In this document: piece after piece, positions 43,835 through 55,827 of the stretch
How the letters are laid out: the number at the start of each line of letters is the position of its first letter
Numbering within the stretch: position 1 is the stretch's first letter
From: Terrimonas sp.
GTDB lineage: Bacteria > Bacteroidota > Bacteroidia > Chitinophagales > Chitinophagaceae
DNA length: 64,000 bases
Assembly: GCF_003075435.1 (NCBI RefSeq)
Contig: NZ_QCZJ01000017.1
Location: 62,001 to 126,000, forward strand
Reading direction: 5' to 3'
Notes under the pieces: model-generated
Database searches by the model: none
Seen by the model: the letters and a program-made list of their open reading frames with translations, nothing else
What the model was told of the DNA's origin: nothing
Translations under genes and position numbers: made by a program

Positions 43835-43865
43835 TTTGGTGAAAATAATAAAACTCCTACCTTTG
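43835..43865 (+). promoter_or_regulatory. rRNA promoter P4, proximal
   Basis: TTTG (43835-43838), 19 bp, TACCTTTG (43858-43865), followed by CAACCCG. It lies about 150 bp before the 16S 5' end. A hairpin TGATTTCT-TTTT-AGAAATCA at 43934-43953 lies in the leader and may take part in processing. Confidence 0.85.
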
Positions 43866-44015
43866 CAACCCGTTTCAAAACGGTTAGTAAAATAAGAGAT
43901 AAAGATCTTTGAAAGTTTGGAAGCAACAGCACTTGATTTCTTTTTAGAAATCAGGGTAAGGTAAACCAGCCACAAAATTTGATTTCAAGAGCAATCTTCA
44001 AATCTCAACATTATT

Positions 44016-45543
<1,528 letters not shown>

Positions 45544-45662
45544 TTAGAGTACGCTGTTATCTTTTTAGTTGTTGCTTTCTTTCACTTTCATTGTTTCTTA
45601 ATAATAAAGTTCTTTTTATCCGGATGATGTATACCCGCTCCAAAGTGGGCTACAGAGAGCAT

Positions 45663-45740
45663 AGATCCGTAGCTCAGCCTGGTTAGAGCACTACACTGAT
45701 AATGTAGGGGTCACCAGTTCAAATCTGGTCGGGTCTACCA
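45663..45740 (+). tRNA. tRNA-Ile (GAT)
   Basis: A 78-nt cloverleaf with acceptor stem AGATCCG / CGGGTCT, D-arm GTAGCTCAG, anticodon loop CTGATAA (GAT), T-loop GTTCAAATC and encoded CCA. It lies in the 16S-23S spacer in the usual position before tRNA-Ala. Confidence 0.97.
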
Positions 45741-45742
45741 AA

Positions 45743-45772
45743 GCTAATAGCTATTAGCTGATAGCTATCAGC
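45743..45772. repeat. Two overlapping 16-bp perfect palindromes between the tRNA genes
   Basis: GCTAATAGCTATTAGC (45743-45758) and GCTGATAGCTATCAGC (45757-45772) are each perfectly self-complementary and share two bases. They fill the space between tRNA-Ile and tRNA-Ala and could form processing hairpins. They belong to an AGCTGAT-word family repeated in the other spacers of this operon. Confidence 0.8.
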
Positions 45773-45781
45773 CCAAAATAT

Positions 45782-45855
45782 GGGGGGTTAGCTCAGTTGG
45801 CTAGAGCATCTGCCTTGCACGCAGAGGGTCATCGGTTCGACTCCGATATCCTCCA
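45782..45855 (+). tRNA. tRNA-Ala (TGC)
   Basis: A cloverleaf with acceptor stem GGGGGGT / ATCCTCC (G-T pairs allowed), D-arm GTTAGCTCAGTTGG, anticodon loop CTTGCAC (TGC), T-loop GGTTCGACTCC and discriminator A at 45855. The following CAA shows that CCA is not encoded, unlike tRNA-Ile. Standard spacer partner of tRNA-Ile. Confidence 0.97.
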
Positions 45856-45867
45856 CAAAAAAGCTTT

Positions 45868-45997
45868 CAGCTGTCAGCAATCAGCGGTTAGCTTCTTAAA
45901 AAGTTCTTATTGATAAGATGTAATCGTTCAGGCGATAAATTGGTTCAAATCCATAAACATCTACTACTGATAGCTGAAAGCTGATGGCTGACAGCTG
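45868..45997. repeat. Inverted spacer repeats around a tRNA-like stem before the 23S gene
   Basis: CAGCTGTCAGC near 45868-45880 is the exact reverse complement of GCTGACAGCTG near 45986-45997. Between them, AGATGT (45916-45921) pairs with ACATCT (45957-45962), enclosing GGTTCAAATCC (45942-45952), which is a standard tRNA T-arm sequence. The remaining D and anticodon arms are absent, so this looks like a tRNA remnant or a processing stem. No gene is here. Confidence 0.5.
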
Positions 45998-46089
45998 TTG
46001 AAAGTTCTTTGACATATTGGGAAAATAATAATTGAAATCAATCAAAAGTTATCTTCTATTATAGGAGTAACGAGTAACGGCAAACTTTT

Positions 46090-48968
<2,879 letters not shown>

Positions 48969-49033
48969 TTTATTATATTTTTTATAATCATAACTCTGTT
49001 ATTCGTTATTTCCCAATATGTTAACTTATTGTA

Positions 49034-49099
49034 GTTAATAGCTGTCAGTAATCAGTAGTCAGCCCAGAGCTGATAGCTGAAACCTGATAGCTGAATGCT
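49034..49099. repeat. AGCTGAT-type repeats between 23S and 5S
   Basis: Words AGCTGTCAG, AGCTGATAGCTGAA and CTGATAGCTGAATGCT recur across 66 bp, the same word family as in the tRNA spacers at 45743-45772 and 45868-45997. They lie wholly within the spacer and do not enter the mature RNAs. Confidence 0.65.
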
Positions 49100-49107
49100 A
49101 AAGATCT

Positions 49108-49218
49108 TATGGTGCTTTTGCCGAGGGTGTTCACCTCTTCCCATACCGAACAGAGAAGTTAAGCCCCTCATGGCCGATGGTACTGCACAGAAATGCGGGA
49201 GAGTAGGTAGGTGCCATA
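49108..49218 (+). rRNA. rrf: 5S ribosomal RNA
   Basis: About 111 nt with the terminal stem TATGGTGCTTT / AGGTGCCATA, the loop-B/C block CACCTCTTCCCATACCGAAC and AGAGAAGTTAAGCCCCTC. It follows the 23S gene by about 140 bp and precedes the operon terminator. Confidence 0.95.
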
Positions 49219-49225
49219 TTTATTG

Positions 49226-49257
49226 AACCCACTTCGTTTATCGGAGTGGGTTTTTTT
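49226..49257 (+). terminator. rRNA operon terminator
   Basis: AACCCACT (49226-49233) pairs with AGTGGGTT (49245-49252), with the run TTTTTTT following. It lies 8 bp after the 5S gene. Confidence 0.9.
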
Positions 49258-49329
49258 ATGTAAATACTGCATTATACAAGTGCATATTTTGGTAGTCATC
49301 CTTATATATACCATTAATCATCCTCCATC

Positions 49330-49379
49330 AGGTTTGCTCAATTTTACCACAACCAGGTTTGCTCAATTTTACCACAACC
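49330..49379 (+). repeat. Perfect tandem 25-bp duplication
   Basis: A 25-bp unit beginning AGGTTTGCTCAATTTTACC is present twice head-to-tail with no mismatch (49330-49354, 49355-49379), in the gap between the rRNA terminator and the T9SS cargo gene. Two exact copies suggest a recent slippage event or a paired binding site. Confidence 0.85.
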
Positions 49380-49467
49380 TAATTTTTAGCTACCATTTTC
49401 TCAATTGCACTTTAGTTTTCCTGAAATGCTGTATAGTTTCACGAAAGCATTGTACCTGCTTGTAGTT

Positions 49468-50859
49468 ATGAATATCGCACGAAAATTATTAAGCAAAACA
49501 GGCGGCTTTTTTACAACACTTGTCTGCATTTTGCCGGCTGAAAATGTAACTGCACAATTGCAAGTTGCAGCCGGTACTTATTGGATTTGCGATAGCTCTT
49601 CTCATACATATACGGTGTTAAACGATTTAGGCATTGAGTACTATGGAGATAATGAACAAATTGGTACCATATTTAAATTTACCGGAACTGCTGCTGCTGT
49701 TATAAACGGGAATGCCACCTCTCTATACAATATTATTGAAATAGCAAAAACTGGTGTTGAAACACTTAGCCTGTCGCAAAATATAAATGTATTGAATAGG
49801 GTAAGTTTTGTGAGCGGTATGCTTGATTTAAACGGGCATGTACTTAATTTAATTGACAATGCTTATCTAACGGGTGAGAAAGAGGGCTCAGGATGTATTG
49901 GCCCTGCAGGCGGATATATTCAGGCTACTGTTACTTTAAACGCTCCGGTAAATCATAACCCGGGCAATATTGGAATTACTCTTATATCTGAAAGTGATTT
50001 AGGCAAAACTGTTATACGAAGAGGGCATGCAATTCAACATACGGGTGTTGGAAACTCAGGCTCTATTCGCCGCTATTATGATATTTCTCCTCAGAATAAT
50101 AACCGGCTTTCCGCAACGCTTCAATTTGGTTACCTGGATAATGAATTAAATGGTATTAATGAAGATGATTTAACCCTGGTAAAACAAGAAACTGATATTG
50201 ATCCCTGGCAAAATATTGGGGCTGATGTGAGGAATACAGTGGAAAATTATGTCCGGAAAAACAATATAACCAGGTTTTCCCGGTGGACATTATCGTCTTT
50301 AAGTAGAGCATTACCTGTACAATGGAAATCTTTTAATATAAACTGCCAACAGGATAAAATATTAATAAGCTGGAGTACAGAATCGGAATTCAATACAAAA
50401 AGTTTTATTGTTCAGCGTAGCTCTGATGGAATTGTATGGGAAAGTATATTCCAGCAAAATGCCGGTGGCAATAGCATTGGTATTCGAAACTATATATACA
50501 AAGATAAACAACCTGTATCCGGCGATCTGTACTACAGGATAATGCAAACCGACCTGGATGGCAGATTCTCTTATTCTCCCGTATTAAAGAGTGTTTGTGA
50601 TGTTAAGGAAGAGGTTAAAGTATATCCTAATCCTGCAACAGAAGCAATATGGATATCCTTTTACAATAACCACTTGACTGCCCACGCTGATATACGCCTG
50701 TATAATGCATTGGGGGCATTGATTTATCACGATGCTCTATTGGTGCAGCAAGGAAGATGTTTATTCAAGATACCACTTTCCTTTATGCCGCGGGGTATGT
50801 ATACTGTTGCTGTAATCTTTCAGGGAAAAATAAAACATTATAAAATAATCAGGCAATAA
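49468..50859 (+). CDS. Secreted protein with type IX sorting domain
   Basis: About 463 aa from ATG 49468, with a signal segment (FFTTLVCILPAENVTAQ). The middle holds beta-rich repeats (LSQNINVLNRVSFVSGMLDL); a fibronectin-like block LPVQWKSFNINCQQDKILIS and YRIMQTDLDGRFSYSPVLK precedes the C-terminal sorting domain VKVYPNPATEAIWISFYNNH ... MPRGMYTVAVIFQGKIKHYK. The sorting domain directs export through the type IX system and surface attachment. The start at 49405 would put 21 residues before the signal and is less likely. Function of the body is unknown. Confidence 0.88.
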   Translation: MNIARKLLSKTGGFFTTLVCILPAENVTAQLQVAAGTYWICDSSSHTYTVLNDLGIEYYGDNEQIGTIFKFTGTAAAVINGNATSLYNIIEIAKTGVETLSLSQNINVLNRVSFVSGMLDLNGHVLNLIDNAYLTGEKEGSGCIGPAGGYIQATVTLNAPVNHNPGNIGITLISESDLGKTVIRRGHAIQHTGVGNSGSIRRYYDISPQNNNRLSATLQFGYLDNELNGINEDDLTLVKQETDIDPWQNIGADVRNTVENYVRKNNITRFSRWTLSSLSRALPVQWKSFNINCQQDKILISWSTESEFNTKSFIVQRSSDGIVWESIFQQNAGGNSIGIRNYIYKDKQPVSGDLYYRIMQTDLDGRFSYSPVLKSVCDVKEEVKVYPNPATEAIWISFYNNHLTAHADIRLYNALGALIYHDALLVQQGRCLFKIPLSFMPRGMYTVAVIFQGKIKHYKIIRQ

Positions 50860-50888
50860 TTATTTCAATACGTCCAAATTATAAAAAA

Positions 50889-51893
50889 ATGAAAAGGTAT
50901 CTTGTATGTTTTTGTGTATTGATATCTGGATATTTTGCTGCACAGGCGCAGGTGGCTATTAATAATGATGGTTCGGAGCCAACAATAAGTGCGATGCTTG
51001 ATATCAAAAGCACAGATAAGGGATTGCTGATTCCGAGGATGACCACAACTCAGCGTAACAGTATAGGACTGCCGGCAATCGGACTGCTTGTGTTTGATAG
51101 TGAAACCAATACCTATTGGTACTGGAAACCCGGTGGAATAGCGGGTTTTCACTGGGAGGAGATCAGTACCGGTGCTAATGTTTGGAGAACAAATAATACT
51201 ACTACATATTCCTTTCCATCTTCTCAAAAGATTGCCATAGGCGGAGTGTCTAATGCAGAATCCCAACTGCACGTTGGAGGCCAAACAGGTGTATCACTAA
51301 TCACTATTGGCAGAAGCGCAACTTCAGGCGGTTACACAGGCATGTTGCTGGGAACTTCTGCTGTAAGCAATGGATATAATTATATACAGTCTGTAAAGGC
51401 AGGCGGGCAGGCAGGAGGTTACGGCAACTTAATACTAAATCCTGTTGATGGAAATGTGGGAATAGGAACATCTGCTCCTCAATCCAGGTTGGATATTAAT
51501 GGCACTTTTGCTGTACAGGGTGATGGAGCTAATACCGCGTTGAGAGTATATAATGACGGGCGGGTTTCAATCGGGCATAAAGCTGCAACCGGCTATTGGT
51601 TTTCCGTAAACGGAAATATGATCTGTGAAGAATTAAAAGTTCAGTTGACAACAGCCTGGCCCGATTATGTGTTTCAACCGGAATATAAGCTTAAGACCTT
51701 TGAAGATTTGAGGAAATTTATCAAACAAAATAATCACCTGCCTAATATTCCCAAAGCATCTGTTATTGAACAGGATGGCATTAATGTGGGCGATATGCAT
51801 AAACGAACTATTGAAAAGATAGAAGAGCTTACTTTATACATACTGCAACTGGAGGAAAGGATCAGAAATCTTGAAGCGTTGGCTAATGATTAA
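50889..51893 (+). CDS. Exported surface protein with tail-fibre-like C-terminus
   Basis: A 334-aa protein with a signal peptide (MKRYLVCFCVLISGYFAAQA). The N-terminal block SAMLDIKSTDKGLLIPRMTT then GLLVFDSETNTYWYWKPG is a recurrent beginning in exported Bacteroidota proteins. Glycine-rich repeats (GNVGIGTSAPQSRLDINGTF) follow, and the end, NHLPNIPKASVIEQDGINVG with a coiled coil EKIEELTLYILQLEERIRNL, resembles trimeric tail-fibre/adhesin shafts. It probably trimerises at the surface. It starts 30 bp after the T9SS cargo gene and may be co-transcribed. Confidence 0.8.
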   Translation: MKRYLVCFCVLISGYFAAQAQVAINNDGSEPTISAMLDIKSTDKGLLIPRMTTTQRNSIGLPAIGLLVFDSETNTYWYWKPGGIAGFHWEEISTGANVWRTNNTTTYSFPSSQKIAIGGVSNAESQLHVGGQTGVSLITIGRSATSGGYTGMLLGTSAVSNGYNYIQSVKAGGQAGGYGNLILNPVDGNVGIGTSAPQSRLDINGTFAVQGDGANTALRVYNDGRVSIGHKAATGYWFSVNGNMICEELKVQLTTAWPDYVFQPEYKLKTFEDLRKFIKQNNHLPNIPKASVIEQDGINVGDMHKRTIEKIEELTLYILQLEERIRNLEALAND

Positions 51894-51938
51894 GGCTGCA
51901 TAAAATCTGAAACGGATATTCCTTAACAAAAACTAAAA

Positions 51939-53291
51939 ATGCTGATGAAAAAAATATGCTTATTGTTTTGTTGCCTGCTATTTTGGAAAATCTCTTCCGC
52001 ACAGCCTACCCGTATGGACGAGGCTACCGCAACGCAAATTTCAAACACCATACAAGCAAGATTTGACCAAAGCAACTTAACCGGACTTAGTGTAGGTATT
52101 ATATACGGAGGCGAACTGGCGTATGCCAATGCCTGGGGCAAAGCAAAAAACAACGGCACACCATTTTCTATTCATACCAAAACCGTTATCGGGTCTGTAT
52201 CAAAGATTATTACGGCTATTATGGCCATGCGGATGATTGAAGAGGGTGACCTGGGGCTGGATGTTACCATTGGCAATTATCTTGACGAATATGAAGGAAG
52301 TAACATCACTATCCGCCATTTACTTTGCCATCAAAGTGGTATCCCGCATTATAATAATTGCTCTGACGGATATAACGGGCAATTTAATTGGGAGGAAAGC
52401 GTGGACGCGGTTATGGATTGTGAGGTTTGCGGTACACCTGGCGCACAAACACTGTATACTACCTTCGGCATAACACTATTGGGCGCGATCATTGAAAAAA
52501 GAGGGCTTGAAGTTTATAACAGAAACTACCGCCAGTTGTATAATACCTGGGTGAGGAATCCCGGAGGGCTGACTAACCTCACTCCGGAATATGATGATTC
52601 GCAGGCGGCGCTTGCAGATGGATATAATGAAACAGGGATTGTACAGTCAAGAGGATGGGATGATATCGGTTGGCGCTTACCTGCGGGAGGCTTTGTTAGC
52701 GATATAGTTGATCTGACAACTTTTGGAGCAGGGATATTGAGAAACCGGTTTATCAGCCAACAGTCTTTTAACCAGATGCAGGTAATACAAACGCCCTCAG
52801 GCGCAGGCGGACCAACGTGTGCAAATGAAAACTATAATGGCAGCTTTTTTGGGTTAGGATTTAACATTCAAACAGACGGTGTACGTCAAATACTGTCTCA
52901 TGGCGGACTTAACGATCATGGATATACTTCTTTCCTGTTTTTGTACCCCGGAGCAGGTGCCGGCATTGTTTTTTTATGCAATACTTATGATTATGTGAAC
53001 TCCAACAATATACTGAATGTGTTGTCGGCAATGCAAACTGCCGTTATTGATGTGGTGAGAGATTGCCGGCCTTCGCGGAATTTTACCAATGCTATCACCT
53101 GGGGTGCGCCGCTGTATTACGAAGCGAATAATATTACCATGAACGCTCCTGCTATCCATAACTCAGGGAACCTGGTGTTTGATGCACGCAGTTCGGTTTC
53201 TCTTTTACCGGGTTTTGAAATTACAGCAACACCACAAAGAACCTTTCACGCTTTTATTGAAGGCTGCGGAGGAGATAACAGGCCTTTTTGA
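51939..53291 (+). CDS. Secreted serine hydrolase (class C beta-lactamase fold) with altered second motif
   Basis: A 450-aa protein with a signal peptide (MKKICLLFCCLLFWKISSA). The nucleophile motif S86-x-x-K89 is in IGSVSKIITAIMA. The usual Y-x-N motif reads Y-T-T in LYTTFGITLLGAIIEK, and the third motif is H-G-G in ILSHGGLNDHG. The C-terminal 60 residues (NLVFDARSSVSLLPGFEITA ... FIEGC) form a small beta-module often found before sorting domains in Bacteroidota. Family members hydrolyse esters, D-peptides or beta-lactams. The change at Y-x-N makes classical beta-lactamase activity doubtful. Alternative start 51945. Confidence 0.87.
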   Translation: MLMKKICLLFCCLLFWKISSAQPTRMDEATATQISNTIQARFDQSNLTGLSVGIIYGGELAYANAWGKAKNNGTPFSIHTKTVIGSVSKIITAIMAMRMIEEGDLGLDVTIGNYLDEYEGSNITIRHLLCHQSGIPHYNNCSDGYNGQFNWEESVDAVMDCEVCGTPGAQTLYTTFGITLLGAIIEKRGLEVYNRNYRQLYNTWVRNPGGLTNLTPEYDDSQAALADGYNETGIVQSRGWDDIGWRLPAGGFVSDIVDLTTFGAGILRNRFISQQSFNQMQVIQTPSGAGGPTCANENYNGSFFGLGFNIQTDGVRQILSHGGLNDHGYTSFLFLYPGAGAGIVFLCNTYDYVNSNNILNVLSAMQTAVIDVVRDCRPSRNFTNAITWGAPLYYEANNITMNAPAIHNSGNLVFDARSSVSLLPGFEITATPQRTFHAFIEGCGGDNRPF

Positions 53292-53423
53292 TGCGACACC
53301 GATTGCAGGTTACCGTTCCCTAATTTGTTACTACCCTTCTCTCAGTGTTGCTTTCTTTTGCAATGGCGGACAGATAGCTTTATTTGGTTTGGGGAATTGA
53401 AATGGGAGTAAAAATCATTAAAA

Positions 53424-54176
53424 ATGAAAAATTCATTAATCAAACTCATCATGTTACTGCTTGCTGCAATTGTCCATTCAGGTTGTAAGAAGGAAAAAGA
53501 CAAGGAACCGGCGCCCCAATGCAGGTTGAGTTTATTAAAAATTCCGAATGGAAACGGAACAACAAGCTCTATTGTGTTCAACTATGATAGCATAGGACGC
53601 ATAACAGCGCTTAACCTGAACGGAACTATTACGCAATTTATTTACCACAGCAAAGGGTTTACCAAAATCACCCCCATCTCTGCCGGGTGGTTTAGCCGTT
53701 CCCATTTGGAGCTGGATGATAACGGCAGGCCAAAACTTAGCAGGGATACCACGTTTAATGGCACACACATTAACAGCACAGGTACGGTAAATTACGAATA
53801 TAATAGTGCCGGGCAGCTTGAAAAAATCCTTCGAAAAAGAACCAACGATCTGCCTGATAAGCCGCCACTGACTACCCTGTTTAGCTGGTCAAATGGAAAT
53901 ATCACAGGACTGAATCATAATAATGAGCCGATGGTACTTGACTACGAAACCGACAAGCCCAACCAGGATTTCTCATACATCGAACTATCTTTTATAGGAG
54001 AACTTGGGGCTTATGCTCCCAGAAGTAAAAACCTGGTAAAATCTGTTACCAGCACGGCAGGTCAGCTACTTTACAGCTATGAATTTGATAATTGGGGAAA
54101 GATTACTGCATCCTATTGGACACAGCCCGACTCAAATATTTTGCTAAAGATTGACTACGAGTACGATTGCGATTAA
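53424..54176 (+). CDS. Lipoprotein with RHS/YD-like beta repeats
   Basis: A 250-aa lipoprotein (Cys21 after AAIVHSG, followed by KKEK). Repeated segments VFNYDSIGRITALNLNGTIT, VNYEYNSAGQLEKILRKRT and YSYEFDNWGKITASYWTQPD follow the Y-D-x-x-G-R/Q-I/L pattern of RHS/YD repeats and of related DUF4595-type lipoproteins. It is a surface or periplasmic protein without enzyme motifs. Preceded by a gap of 132 bp. Confidence 0.78.
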   Translation: MKNSLIKLIMLLLAAIVHSGCKKEKDKEPAPQCRLSLLKIPNGNGTTSSIVFNYDSIGRITALNLNGTITQFIYHSKGFTKITPISAGWFSRSHLELDDNGRPKLSRDTTFNGTHINSTGTVNYEYNSAGQLEKILRKRTNDLPDKPPLTTLFSWSNGNITGLNHNNEPMVLDYETDKPNQDFSYIELSFIGELGAYAPRSKNLVKSVTSTAGQLLYSYEFDNWGKITASYWTQPDSNILLKIDYEYDCD

Positions 54177-54292
54177 CAAGAAAAAAATTGGCATTAAAAT
54201 CAAAAAAAATGCGAATGAGAAAACTAATTCTAATAATAACGGATAACAGTACTCTCAGGTGGAGAACTGTTTATACGTACTATTGATACACA

Positions 54293-54345
54293 TCTTACCA
54301 CCCGTCACTTGCCACTTACCACTTACCACTTACCACCCATTGTCA
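54293..54345. repeat. CTTACCAC low-complexity repeat
   Basis: The words CTTACCA and CACTTGCCACTTACCACTTA repeat in tandem across about 50 bp, ending near ACCACCCATTG. Unit length is about 10 bp with slight variation. It lies in the 269-bp gap before the PepSY gene. Unit size and lack of spacers exclude a CRISPR array. Confidence 0.7.
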
Positions 54346-54415
54346 CCCCTCTGTCAGTTTCCCTATCTCGTAATAAAGTTTCCCCATTTAGCAAATCATT
54401 GCCTTATCGCGCATA

Positions 54416-54423
54416 TACTTTTG
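54416..54423 (+). promoter_or_regulatory. Candidate -7 element for the iron-uptake operon
   Basis: TACTTTTG fits TAnnTTTG and lies 23 bp before the ATG of the PepSY gene. No TTTG is found exactly 19 bp upstream, so the call is partial. No clear Fur box was recognised nearby. Confidence 0.4.
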
Positions 54424-54445
54424 CAAAAAATTACGACAACTGTTT

Positions 54446-55717
54446 ATGATGCAACGGGGAGGCAATATTCCTAAGAAGAAAAAAAATAATTCACGCAGTT
54501 CATTTTACAGAATTTCCGCATGGTTGCATTTATGGCTTGGGCTTATCTCTGGAATTATTATGATCATTGTTTGCCTCACTGGTTGTATTTGGGTTTTCCA
54601 GGATGAGATTACAACATGGCTTGAGCCTGAAACAAAAGTTACCGTTGAAAACAACCCGGTAATTACCCCTTCTGTATTAATGCAAATAGGAGACTCCCTG
54701 TATCCTAAAAAGAAGCCTAATTATGCCATGTATCAGCAGGGTAAGGCCATTACCATGGCGTTGGGGCAGGGGAGAAAGGGTAATACCATACTGCGCATTA
54801 ATCCATATACGGGTGCAGTAATAAGTAAAAAAGAAAGAAAGGAAGGTGAAACAGATTTCTTTCGATTTATTTTAAACGGGCATCGGGCTCTATGGTTTCC
54901 CTATGAAATTGGCAGGCCGATTGTAAATTACGGCACCCTGGTTTTTGTAATTATTTTGATTACGGGTATGGTATTGTGGTGGCCAAAAAAATGGAATAAA
55001 ACAACACGCGAACAGAGCTTTAAAATAAAGTGGAGGGCTTCTTTTAAAAGAGTGAACTATGATCTGCACAATGTGCTGGGATTTTATTCATTGCTTGTTT
55101 TAACAGCCATTGCACTTACCGGAATGGTATACGGTATAGAATGGTATAGTAAAAGCTTATACTGGGTTACCTCAGGCGGTCAAACACTTCCTGGATTTAA
55201 AAGAAATACATCAGACTCAACCCAATCAGGAAAATATTATACACCACAACAGGTAATGGATGCATCGTGGAATAAGGTAATTACAGATCATCCTGAAGCA
55301 AAGGGTTTTTACTATGCTTTTGCTGATACTTCAAGACCATCATCTGCAATATCAATTACTATATATCCGACCGTTGGTAAATATTATAATAACCGAAGTT
55401 TTGCTTTTGACCAGCATACCGGGCAACCATTGCCTGCCCTTAACAAATTATACGAAACCAGTTTTGAAGAAGCACCTGTCGGAGCAAAGATCAGGCGAAT
55501 GAACTACGATATACATGTAGGCGCAATCCTTGGCCTGCCGGGGAAAATAATGGCTTTCTTCGCATCGCTTATCGGCGCCAGTTTACCAGTAACAGGATTT
55601 ATCATTTGGTGGGGTAAACAAAAGAAAAAAGGTAAAAAAGGAAAAAATAAAGCAACAATGAAAGACACGGCATCACCAATTATAAAAATTAAAAAAGAAA
55701 CTATGCCTGCAACATAA
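54446..55717 (+). CDS. PepSY-associated inner-membrane protein (XusC/PiuB-like)
   Basis: A 423-aa protein with four or five transmembrane segments and the PepSY_TM pattern: LHLWLGLISGIIMIIVCLTG (about 28-47), GTLVFVIILITGMVLWWPKK, DLHNVLGFYSLLVLTAIALT and YDIHVGAILGLPGKIMAFFA, with periplasmic PepSY segments between. The C-terminus is Lys-rich. Such proteins reduce or import iron-siderophore complexes at the inner membrane and are typically iron-regulated. First gene of the cluster with a TonB receptor and DUF4374 lipoprotein. Confidence 0.9.
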   Translation: MMQRGGNIPKKKKNNSRSSFYRISAWLHLWLGLISGIIMIIVCLTGCIWVFQDEITTWLEPETKVTVENNPVITPSVLMQIGDSLYPKKKPNYAMYQQGKAITMALGQGRKGNTILRINPYTGAVISKKERKEGETDFFRFILNGHRALWFPYEIGRPIVNYGTLVFVIILITGMVLWWPKKWNKTTREQSFKIKWRASFKRVNYDLHNVLGFYSLLVLTAIALTGMVYGIEWYSKSLYWVTSGGQTLPGFKRNTSDSTQSGKYYTPQQVMDASWNKVITDHPEAKGFYYAFADTSRPSSAISITIYPTVGKYYNNRSFAFDQHTGQPLPALNKLYETSFEEAPVGAKIRRMNYDIHVGAILGLPGKIMAFFASLIGASLPVTGFIIWWGKQKKKGKKGKNKATMKDTASPIIKIKKETMPAT

Positions 55718-55754
55718 CTACTGAGTATGATAAACAAGTATTAATAAAATAAAA

Positions 55755-55783
55755 GAGCCGCACAGGTGCAACTGTAACGGCTC
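55755..55783 (+). other. Hairpin in the leader before the TonB receptor gene
   Basis: GAGCCG (55755-55760) pairs with CGGCTC (55778-55783), with an inner ACAG/CTGT pair. It lies in the 110-bp gap between the PepSY and receptor genes, 45 bp before the receptor ATG, without a T-run. It may stabilise an mRNA end; it does not match a riboswitch class known to me. Confidence 0.45.
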
Positions 55784-55827
55784 ATTCGCCGGGGCGGAGC
55801 TCTCAAATCTGTTCAATTTTTAAGCGT

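Noticed and set aside
50889-51893. Tail-fibre-like protein as a sign of a prophage
   Set aside because: It has a signal peptide, and no capsid, terminase, integrase or lysis genes are nearby. The fold is common in exported Bacteroidota proteins.
54293-54345. Tandem CTTACCAC words looking like a CRISPR array
   Set aside because: The unit is about 10 bp with no unique spacers of 30 bp or so, and no cas genes are in the window.
55755-55783. Riboswitch before the TonB receptor gene
   Set aside because: Only a simple hairpin is visible. I could not match it to the conserved cores of cobalamin, TPP or other known classes.
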